From Diadema setosum (lineage: Eukaryota > Echinodermata > Echinoidea > Diadematoida > Diadematidae), in NCBI RefSeq assembly GCF_964275005.1, contig NC_092688.1:47547748-47611747 (forward strand): 64,000 bases of DNA, given 5' to 3'. The position numbers and the translations under genes were made by a program. Below are positions 36,101 through 46,500 of the stretch, piece after piece. Numbering within the stretch: position 1 is the stretch's first letter; the number at the start of each line of letters is the position of its first letter. A model generated the notes under the pieces. The model saw nothing but the letters and a program-made list of their open reading frames with translations. It was not told where the DNA came from and searched no databases.

Positions 36101-38549
36101 AAACACTTACTTGGTAGGCCACCAGTGCATTGTCAGCCCTCAGTAAACCAGCTCGCTCGTAGAAGAACCACACTGATTCTGGGCTATGTGTATAAAAAGG
36201 AAATCTCTTTGCCCGCTCCTCTTGGTCGATTTTCTCACAGCGATAGGGGGATGCCCGCATGGCTTGTAAGGTTCTCGCTCCGTATCCCTCATCCATCTCC
36301 ATGGAAACAAATATTATTCCAGTTTCCCTGACAAGGAGAAGAAGTTGCCGAAAAGAAAAATAGTTGACCTCAGAATGTATAAGACACTATGTGAATTTCA
36401 TGCACTCACATTGGACTATGCAGGCCCTACATCAGTCCCTTGGCTCATGGATAGTTTAATTCCATTGTATTTGTGGCTTGCCTGGATCCTGAAATCGTAA
36501 TAAGTTACTGTAAAAGCGGATATTTTGGAGGTGTGGAAATTTTGGGGCATTTCGCTCGACGTGCTCCAAGCGCGAAAATAAAAGCACGCGAAAATGTTTA
36601 TTTTCGAAACGCGATATCATGTAGTTCATGATTTGATTCCGCTGAATTAAAAACTCGCCAAATTCAATTTACCCGTGCGACTGAGTGCGAAAATTGACGG
36701 GAAAAACAAAATGAAGATATAACGTCTCATAATCCTCTGAATTGAGAGGACCTATAGGACTACGGCTGCTGTATAACTGATCCAGGGGCAGCAAGTGTGC
36801 ATAAATCATAGAATGATTAAGGGGAACACTACAGGGGCGCATCTAGCTGTTTATAAAGGAGGGGGGTTGGGGCGGTATGCGAGGGAGCGTAGCGAGCGAG
36901 GGGGGGGGGGGGGAGGGTGTGGGAGGGGGTGTCCCCCCTCCCACAGTAGGGAGAATTTTTGAAAATCTGTGTGTGAAAATGGCGTTTTCTTGCATCTAAA
37001 ACACCCTATTTTTGGCATAGAGGTCATTGCCATAAATAGAAAAAAAAATAAAATTACAAGTTTAAAAAAAAAGATAAGATAAAAAAAAAATGGTCCCCGG
37101 ATTTTTTTTTTTTTTTTTTTTTTTGGGGGGGGGGGGGTTTGCAACCCCCAACCCCCCCTCTAGATCCGCTTCTGCACTAAATCAACACTCATCCAAATAA
37201 CTATAAAATAAAATACACACAAACATTTATGAAACAATATTGCTTGCAAAATACTATTAGTCTCTCAATGAACGTGGCATCATATCTAAGTGAATAAACC
37301 AACCAAGAGCGAAATATATATTTCATACTCCATAAAATACATCTTTCTGTCTTCAGTCTTATGGGGGAAAAATGTTATACTTGAACCTATTCAACAGTCC
37401 CACCTGTAGATTTCGGTGTCGGTGTCCTTCTCTAGAGCTTCCCACAGTGGATACGCCTCTTCAAGCAGTCTCTGATAGTGATTGTCCTGGTGTGCAAAAC
37501 ATATGATTCGGCTTCCTCCGTGAGAGCTACCTCGGGAGTGGAGCCTTGGAAACTAAAAAGAAACGCCATCAAATGGGAAAATATCAATAGAATGAAGGGC
37601 CTTATAAATTATAATTGATTGTCTCTGATTTAAACAGAAAGAAAGAAAAAGCTTTATAGGAAACATGAAAGACGTTTATATCGCTGGAGAAATGCCAATG
37701 CATTATATGTAGCAATAATGACAGAAAGATGACGAAAAATCTAAATCGTAATAATACTGCCAATAATGATTACATGCGTGTGATGATAATAATGAATAAT
37801 TATGATGCTAATACTCACGATAAAATGGCACTAAAAGATATTCATTTATATATAACCTATACTACACCTAGCCTACAGGTGCCTATAGGCACCTATAGGC
37901 TAGGTGTAGTATAAGTACATCTGCAAACACGCACATGAACATGCCTATGCTATTTTGGATGTTGCAAAACAGTGTGAAAGAGTAAGTTGTTGTTTACAAG
38001 CGGCGTTTTATTCCACGAAAGACTTAATTCGTCATGAAAGTAAAGGAGAGGGAAAAAACTATACAGTTAGAGACAGTGCGATAAAACTGTGTAATGTTTA
38101 GAGATATGTTTGTGAAGTGGTTGTATCAATAATAAGCATATCTCAAACTTTATAGATTTTGCCCTATGTCCCAAGGAAGCTTGCGAAGCAGAAAAAAAGC
38201 ATAACAGGTGGCGGTATTCTCGTCCACCTCCCTGTTGACACTAGGCATATTATGAATCTCACAATCATGTCCAACAAGTGAACCGTAGTCCACTTTAACC
38301 CATTCCCTCCAATAACCCTTGCGTGTTCCTGAGTTAATGAACGAAAAGAAAATGTCAATATCAAGCGTTATGGAAATCTGCTGACTTCTCAAACTTTGGT
38401 CACGCAAAACTATGACATTACTTTACTGACAAGATTTGTAACCTTACCTGTTCCAGCAAAAGGGTTTTCTTTCCGTTTTGTACAGAATGGTAGGCAGATG
38501 AGAGGCCCATAATGCCTCCCCCAACCACAACAACCTCGAAGGACGACAT
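31938..38549 (-). CDS. PIPOX: Peroxisomal sarcosine/L-pipecolate oxidase-like flavoenzyme, copy B (8 exons, complete)
   Basis: Same family and exon plan as copy A, lying 2 kb upstream of it in transcription order. Exons: 38549-38448, 37552-37404, 36327-36111, 35346-35164, 34393-34256, 33710-33546, 32932-32857, 32065-31938; 385 aa with consistent phases. Visible landmarks are GGGIMG at 10-15 (FAD), Arg49, Lys263 (O2 activation in bacterial MSOX), Cys315 in PCAYT (covalent flavin), and GHGFK with Lys348. Numbering happens to match bacterial monomeric sarcosine oxidase. Arg52 of that enzyme, which binds the substrate carboxylate, is Cys here. The protein ends FADFNQK, so no PTS1 is visible, whereas human PIPOX ends in AHL. 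Introns share alignable stretches with copy A, so the pair arose by tandem duplication of the whole gene. Exon 5 uses an acceptor after GGTGAAG with a poor pyrimidine tract, as does copy A. Confidence 0.93.
36019..36096. repeat. 19-bp tandem repeat near copy B exon 3 donor
   Basis: Four units of ACACACACAACCTTATAAT, ending about 15 bp from the exon 3 donor. Copy A has only a single ACACACACAACC at the same place, so the expansion is specific to copy B. Confidence 0.75.
36832..37174. mobile_element. hAT-like MITE, in oxidase copy B intron 2
   Basis: CAGGGGCGCATCTAG at the left and CTAGATCCGCTTCTG at the right, with CACTA on both sides. The inside has GCGTAGCGAGCGAG and long G and T runs. Copy A has no counterpart in its intron 2. 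Confidence 0.65.
37858..37913. repeat. 56-bp spacer-free palindrome in oxidase copy B intron 1
   Basis: TACTACACCTAGCCTA and AGGTGCC on the left are mirrored exactly on the right around a TATA centre, with one mismatch pair. Confidence 0.85.
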
Positions 38550-38755
38550 TATTTAGCTGTCACAGTTGCAGACGAAGGGATCCTACCAAGGGTAGGTTAC
38601 ATTATAAACATCTATTCTAGTATATAGAGAAGCTGCAGAATGGAACCCTCTGAACCACGAGAGTGCACGTGACTGCCCGGTCACAGACATGATGTCTGTG
38701 CGATATTTCCTGCGGCTGCACGAAACGCACTTTGTATGATTGACATGACAATTAA

Positions 38756-39153
38756 AGGGTGTGTACAGTTCTGGTTGAGGTGAGGATTTAGCTTTTAACG
38801 TTTTGCGAGAATAATATTCAGAAACCACTCTATGAGATGTCAAATAGCATGCAATTCTAAGGGCTATCAAAAGTTTATTTGATGAAAATCGGTTTTGAAA
38901 TGGCTGAGATATCCAAAAACAACGTGAAACAAAGAGATCCTAATAAAAGGCGTGGCCTGTCGCCTTTTATTGTTATCACTTTTTTTTTTTTTTTTGGATA
39001 TCTCAGCCATTTGAAAACCAATATTCATCAAATAAACTTTGATTCCTTCTTAAAATTACATGCTCTTTCATATTTCATGAGAGGTTTCTCATTATCTCAC
39101 GTAGGAATGTTCAAAACATGAATCCCCACCTCAACCAGTACTGTACAGTCCCT
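38756..39153. mobile_element. TTAA MITE, family 1, near-intact copy
   Basis: Inverted ends match over about 35-40 bp (TACAGT and CTGGTTGAGGTG blocks). The left TTAA is intact and the right has mutated to TTAT. It lies just upstream of oxidase copy B, about 205 bp before its start codon. Confidence 0.78.
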
Positions 39154-39292
39154 TTATGTTGCTCAACGGCAGGAAAATACCGCAGAAGTTTATCAAAACA
39201 TTACTTCTGCAGCACATATACCAAACATTGTAAAATGCTTCACATTACATTTTCACCCCTGCTCCTCTCTACACCTGCATATATAAATATAA

Positions 39293-39327
<35 letters not shown>

Positions 39328-39333
39328 CGATAA

Positions 39334-39369
<36 letters not shown>

Positions 39370-39724
39370 CATACCAGGGAGGTGCACCTCCCTGATCATA
39401 CACATATACATTTATGGTTGGCTAAGAACCACAAGGTTTTATCGCAGTTTTAGGGGTATTGAGTTATTGGCATCATGATGTAGAGCTTGATCCCCTCTAC
39501 ATTATGGTGTCAATTTCAAATTACTTTTGTTTCTAGTAAAATATTAAAGATCAAAACCACAAGGGCACTATTTTAACCTCTATTTGAAACAACGCTTACA
39601 AATCCACCCACTTTTGATTAGATAAATGTTTTTTATTGCATGAAAATTGATTGTTTTGTTTGAATTTACGTCACAAAATCTTAGAATGCGATAGCGCCTT
39701 TCTGGTTCTCAGCTGACAATTATA

Positions 39725-39972
39725 TACTGTAAAAGGAGGAATGTTTGCGAGCATCTTAATTTCGTGAATTTCGCGAGCATTTTAATTTCACGAATTTCGC
39801 GAGCGCCAAGATTTGTGAAATTAAAATGCACGCAAAAGTTCTTGTCTACACTAGACAGCCATCTATATGCATTGAATGCCAGTGGCAATTCGCGAAAATT
39901 TCATGCCGCAAAAAAGGCCATCGGCTCCAATTCGCGAAAAATTCATGCCGCGAATATATCATGTTTTACAGT
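39725..39972. mobile_element. MITE with CTGTAAAA ends, copy 3 (opposite orientation)
   Basis: Ends TACTGTAAAAGGAGGAATG and CATGTTTTACAGTA. The AATTTCGTGAATTTCGCGAG block is duplicated, making this copy longer. An AT repeat follows directly. Confidence 0.7.
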
Positions 39973-39973
39973 A

Positions 39974-39979
39974 TATACA

Positions 39980-40029
<50 letters not shown>
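39974..40029. repeat. (AT)n microsatellite
   Basis: AT repeat directly after the MITE at 39725-39972. A shorter AT and AC pair lies at 39296-39368. Confidence 0.9.
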
Positions 40030-40037
<8 letters not shown>

Positions 40038-42835
40038 CATACTTCTATCAATTCTAGTCCCTTCTCTTTGTCTCTACCTCTTTCTCTCTTTCTCTCTGTC
40101 CAACCATCTATCATTCCATTTCTGTCATCTCCTCTCCCTTCATATATGTGATCACTTGCAGCAATCTTCAATTTGATTCACAGATAAAACAGTCATTACG
40201 AAGCATCAAAAGAAACAAGTTATGATTTTTTCCACGTTTATATTTCAATTCCGTTATTCACTCCCAATGGAGAAATACATATGGCGAAATATTCATATTT
40301 ATATTCTTCATATATAAAGTTTGGTTGGCAAATATGTTTCAGGTACACAATACAATAATTCTGTACAGAAAATTCATGTAGAAATAAAGGATAAAGTTTA
40401 ACATTTCTCAGTCTTCTTTTAGAAAGAAAATGGTCAAGTTTGTGAATACTTACACTGAGAAACAAAATTACATCAACAAGTGAATTACATACTCACAAGT
40501 ACATGAAATTCACATTATAAAAAGAATGGCAAAAATCGTACTGCATTTGCAAACTCATTATCAGTCACATTTAAACAAAGCAATATAAAGTTTTGTAAGC
40601 TGTAATGAAGCATTTCTGTTGTTGTCTGTCGGAGTGTGTGTGTATGTGGCGGTTTGTTGTTCGTGTTTTTTTTTTAATTTTTTAGGGGGGTGTTGAGTGG
40701 TATTAAGTGCAATTATTATTCAAATCTATCTGTATTTAAACATGATTTTTGGCTTGCATCTCATTTTACTGCTACATACATTTTGGCAAATCTCAATGTG
40801 AGGGAGAAGCTGAGTTGCTCCACATATCAAAAAAAAAAAAAAAAATATTAATGAGCAGTAGATATCAAGTTTTCATTTTAATTTTCTCATCTATCATTTC
40901 AATATTTTCTGGAATGAGGCATACCCATTATCACTTCTCAGACTGCCTCAAATTCAAATAATTCATTAATATCTGCACATATGAGATGTTAATGAGTCAC
41001 AATGTGGTTGCTGTATTTGACTTCTTTGAGGCTCAACAAAAGCCAGCAATGTTACAACATTTTGTAGATATTGTTTCAGGACTTTGTCCACAATATTTTA
41101 CTCTGCAATACCTAACACAACATAATCCCATACCCAAGACACTATGATACATTGGGACTTAATTTATCATAAAACAGAAATAGTTTGTGCATGATTGTTT
41201 GGTCTTTCTTATCCTTCTGGACATCAATAAAAGCAACTTACAACAATAGCACCTACAATAAAAAAAGTCAGACAAGTTTTGGAATTTCTTCTTGCTACTA
41301 AAGCAGTGGCTACTTTTTTTATAGTCACACTCAGTAGTTACAGAATGTTTGAAACTTTGGTAAACAGGACCTTTAATGAAGCATGCCCTTATTGCAAGAT
41401 TTTTGAACAATAGCACGATGACAGACTTATATATCACCTGGCGTTCCGGGCAAATTCTCCCTATCCCATATCACTGTCAAAAACTAAAACAGCAGCAGTA
41501 GCACTATTGAATTTCCATGATAATGTGTTGACAGTGCTGTACCGGTGCAAAGCGCGAGCTCTATTTGTTCATACATGAAAAGCACCAAGCACTATCTCTA
41601 TCACGAAACTATCATAGTTTTGCAGATTTTCACAGCAATTGTTATCTGTCTGGAAAAGAAATATCAATTGTAAGCTCTGAAATTGTATTTCTATTGTGAA
41701 GTGACAATGTTACAGTCATAATACAAAGGGGAAAATTATACCGATTACCGCATCTACATTCTGCCTGTGCCTGCTGCACAGTAACTTGGCATTACCGGAG
41801 GGGCACAAGCTAACAGCAAAAGTGTGACCCCACTTGACCTCTGCACGTTGCACATAGGTGTGTTAGATCACCTCATTCATTTGCATGTAGCATATGGCCA
41901 GTGTACGAACCTAACCTCAAGTGACAAAATGTTTACATTTCTAAATGATAGGGAGAATTCTCTTTTTCCTTTGTCCTACCAGCTTTTCACCATGGTAGCC
42001 ATCAGTCAATGCTTACGATTAGTGCACTATTACAATCTGTTCTCATATTTAAAAAAGAAGCAACACATTATTCTTTGAAGACATAGCACACACTGTTCCA
42101 GGATTGGGAATAGATGAGTATTCAGATCTACTCAGTCCAAGGATAGAAATATTTCTCTATGCTTTCCATTGGTTTCATTCCCTCTATTTCCTATCACATT
42201 ATGCCTCCATCACTGGACTATCATGGGCTATCATCAGATCTTAAATGCTGAAAAGTGAAAAATGAAATAAAAGGTCCTATTCTCAAGTAGAGTACATACT
42301 GCCTCTGCTTAAATAAAAAATAGCACACTATTAAAATATAGCCTTACAACTTTTGCATAGCCTAGAACATAATATAAAATGATCCAACTCACAGTTACTG
42401 TAGCTAATTTTCCTCAGCTAGTCTCACTTAAAGGAGGCACTAAGATCATGCTGAAATGAAAAAAGAATTTCATTACAGATAATTTTGCGGGTAAATTACA
42501 CAGTTCCATGTGAGTTTAGCATATTCTTGAAGAATTTTTCTTTCTCGTACGCCAGGAACAAAGATGTGCCCCCCCAAAAAAAAACAAATGCACTGAGTGC
42601 TGTATGTAACATATACACATAACTTTCAATTTCAAACAAAACAGAGAAAACACACATTTTCAGTGGGAGATTTTGGTCAATTTGGGGCACTTTTCCCCTT
42701 ACTGACTCACGGTGGCATAGACATATATTCAAGTTAGAAAAGAAATGTTTTCTGTATATTCATATGTACATTAATATTGTGTTCACATTAAATATCTGCA
42801 ATGCATGCATTGCTCTATCTCAATCTCCTCTCTCA

Positions 42836-42843
42836 CACACCCA

Positions 42844-42878
<35 letters not shown>
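42836..42878. repeat. (CA)n microsatellite
   Basis: CA repeat downstream of TMEM132. Confidence 0.9.
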
Positions 42879-42881
<3 letters not shown>

Positions 42882-42994
42882 ATACATACTGCGAACAATA
42901 ACATCTCCTTAACGTATGAGCAACAACTAGCGCAGTTTTCCTCAAATATAATCTGTGGCTTGTAGATCGTTAACACACGCTTTTCAACACCCAC

Positions 42995-43250
42995 ATATTG
43001 TCACTGGGGTGACAAGTCTCTTTATCTCAAATTTTGGTGAAAATGACTTTTTGGATTAATGGCCAGATAATCAGTTAAGTGATGTCCTGTCCAAATCCTA
43101 GCTGTCTTACCCCCAAAATGAAGCCACCATTGCATGTCAAAGGAAAGGCTATCCTATTTGATATAGTGCTTTGGCTGCCATGTTTTTTTTTGCTCTCTTG
43201 TACATTTGACATTTTGTAGATACGAGGTCTTGTCGCCCCAGCGACGATAT
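42995..43250. mobile_element. MITE with ATATTGTCACTGGGG ends, intact copy
   Basis: Inverted ends (ACTGGGGTGACAAG against CTTGTCGCCCCAG) span 256 bp. The inner GTCCTGTCCAAATCC and AATGAAGCCACCA blocks recur at 49099-49356. It lies downstream of TMEM132. Confidence 0.7.
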
Positions 43251-43554
43251 ATTGTAAGTTAAAAGACACCAACCATATCTGACAGAGCTAATCAACAGGC
43301 AAGGCTGAGATTAGTTTGTCAGTGATTGGATATTGGTCAGTGTTTTGCGTAACTATTTCTGTTTGGCTGAAAGAAACATAGCAGTACACTCCAAACATCA
43401 TCGCACAGTGTCTGCACACACTGGACAAAAACTCTGGCGGGAGAATTTTCCATGGCAAGTAGAAGAGTGCTGTCAATATTTTGAAGGCTACCATGAGTCC
43501 GCCAGAGACAAACACGGCACGCACTCAGTCCAGTGACCACCTGTCCTATCGCTG

Positions 43555-46500
43555 CTATGTACAGCTTTCCTTCAGGCTGTCTAAATAGTTCACAATCTGA
43601 TTATATTCCATTCCCTCAAGTCCTGATTTCAGATGCAAGCTTTCATCCGAGGGGTTTAAAGTTATCCGAACATCGCAAGAATTGTTAGACTGGTTAGTGT
43701 TTGACACCGATGATGCATTCAACGAAGATTGACTGCCAATATTATTAGATGACACTGGTTCCAGCCTCGGTGAATTTTGAATGCTAGTTTCCTTGGCATT
43801 TGATACATCGTTGCATGAATTGTCCGCTATTTGGCAGTCCCTTTCAAGGTCTGGTAATGAATCATCTTCGTTGTCATCACAGTCCAGCACCACACCACAA
43901 TCTGGTTCCTGAGAGTCTTGGTTGCTAGGGTGACGCTCCGCTGACTGAGACAGCACCGTCTCCTGAAGGGCGCCCTCACGTAGCCTGCGACACTCGCCCA
44001 GGCAGTGTCTCTCCACGCTCACCTCGCTCTCGGTGCCGATGGCCTCGTCACGACTGCTCCCCTCCTCCTCATCCTTGTGTCTGAGGGGGATGTTCTCTGA
44101 TGGTTCGGCCGAGATGCGTGGATGCTCCTCATGCATGCCAAACAGCACCCAGTTCTGTGGGTACGTGGCTGCCCCCTGGTGAGTCTTTGGCATTCTCTTG
44201 GATCGACGATAGCGCGCCATGAACATCACACAATTCACCATAAATGCCAGTATGGCTAGAGAGAACACACCCAGTAGTACATACATCCCAATCTCGATAC
44301 CAGACATGCGTTCCGCATCATTGCTGTAATCATTCGTGTCTTCACCGTCTCCCGGTCCAACTGTACCTTCTGCACCATTCTCTTCCCTGTTTCCATTTTG
44401 TGGCCCGTGGTAGACCCGATTGAAGTCGATATCAATGGGGATAGAAGAGATGACGCTGGACCCCTTCTTCACGTTGGCGTCATCTTGCAACTCGAAGTTG
44501 GTCCTCACAATCCCATAATCCACCGCTCCATGCACCTTGGTTAGACTCCTCCACAGGCTGTCTGAACCCTGTGGAGGTGACTCGCCATCAGAGCCAACCA
44601 GACCGGCATACTTTGGGTTGTTGAGGGTGACGTTGATGGGGATGATGCCACGGGTGATGGTGCTGCCTCGTCTCTTCATGCACGGCTCCGGAAGCTCCAC
44701 TTCCAGCGTGATGGTGGTTGACCCTTGACCCATAGCAATAACTCCAGGGTAAGCCTGTTGGATGTATGCAGCAGAGATTTGTTTAAAGTTTGTTATACCG
44801 ATTGCATCACTTCCTTTTCATATCTTGCTCATTAGTACACTAGATTCTCATTAACACTGATATAATAAAGGGTCTAGGACAATTACCCCTTAGGCAATTA
44901 CCCCAGACCCTTCCCCTTGCTCTTATCATAATCCTGAACCTAATCCTAACCCCAAACCTAACCCTAATCTTTACTCTAACCTTACCACTAACCAGTATTT
45001 AGCCGGGGGTAATTTCCCTGAGACAATAATAAATTTTCATTCTCACAAGTTTTTTTTTTTTTTTTTTTTTCTCAAATGTGTAAAGTTTCTTTGCATTTTA
45101 TTAGTTTTAAGATCCAAACGTAACAAACTTTCTATGTGATTATCTCTTTTTCCATGCACAAATAAATGATCTACACAGCCTTTCAACTTTTTTACTTTTA
45201 GTAAATTTGACTATGCTCACCTGCAGAGAATCTGGACTATCTAGGATGATGCTGGGATCCAGCGTTGTTATGGCAATGGTGTAATCATTGGTGCTGACAT
45301 CTTGGAGAGCGAGACTTGAGCCATCATCAAAGAATATGACTGCACTTAGGAAGGCCTCCTGTGGGTGATTTGATGAAAGCATGAATGATTGTATCGTGGG
45401 TACTAAGTTTGATAGTATGCAGATACAGTGTGCACTCCTGTTAAAATGAACATGGTTTTAACAAAATTCCAGTTGCAATAAAATAAAAATCCATGTCGCA
45501 AAATTATAGGCTCTACATTTTTTATTATTTATTTGTTCAATTAAAATGAAATTTCAATATAATGAAAGAAAACTGCCAGTCCCGAGGACTTTGTTATGAA
45601 GGGAGTCCACTGTAACGCACACGACACAGGAACATTAGTAAGAATTATCCACCAGATAGTTACTTTGGGACAGTCCAAAACTCATAAGACAAAGCTGACG
45701 GTGTTTTTGGACTGTTCCACATAGGGTGGATAATTTTACTAAATGCACAAGTGAGTAATATGCATTATATGTTTTATAAACTTAAGGCAACATGATTTGA
45801 ATAAAGGGGCAGCCATTTTTGCAAGATTCCCAGTCCAGCTAAAAGCTAACTGAACTGCATCCACGAACATTTGCGAAGCACACATAATGTCAAGGCAATA
45901 GTTGAGTGTACATGAGCAGCCACTAGTACTGGTCATTAGTATACTAATGCCCGGAGAAAAGTACATTTAGGGCTTTAGGAAAAATAAAGAGACGGGTCAT
46001 GTGATAGCTCTCAGCCAATCATTTGAATGGGATCCACATCACCATTAATACTAAACTACTTAACAATGTTATCATCTGCTTTGTGGAATTACACAGAGTC
46101 ACAAACGTACCTGATGTTCCACAAAGAGGTCACTCAGGGCTGTGACACTGGCAAGCTTGACCCTTGACCCCTGACCTGTGATGTCACTGACACTGAGGGC
46201 CATGCCCGAGACCAGTGTGACATCCATGTAAGTAGCTACGTTGACCTTGTCTGCTGCCACCAAGAGTCCACTCTCACCCAGGATATCTCTGCTCCTGGGG
46301 TGTAAAATCTGTAGGGGAGAAAATAAAATCCCATTTGCCTTTTAATACTCCTTAAAGATCAAATACAGTTTTTTCAATGTTGAACTTGGATGACTGTGCT
46401 ACTGTCAAAGTTGGTGAAGCAAAGTCTGGCCTCAGTCCATAGATCTTAACCCTCTGTATGCACCTGTCCATAGCTTTGTATGTGAAATTTGTCAACATTT

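Larger units (their letters stand above)
39400..43554. other. TMEM132 downstream region, mostly featureless
   Basis: AT-rich, with one CTGTAAAA MITE, one ATAT-GTCACT MITE and simple repeats. No exon-like sequence. Part near 43554 is presumably TMEM132 3' UTR. A 20-bp perfect palindrome, CAGGGAGGTGCACCTCCCTG, lies just before it at 39375-39394. Confidence 0.5.

Noticed and set aside
39826-40176. 116-codon plus-strand frame
   Set aside because: It runs through the CTGTAAAA MITE and an AT repeat.
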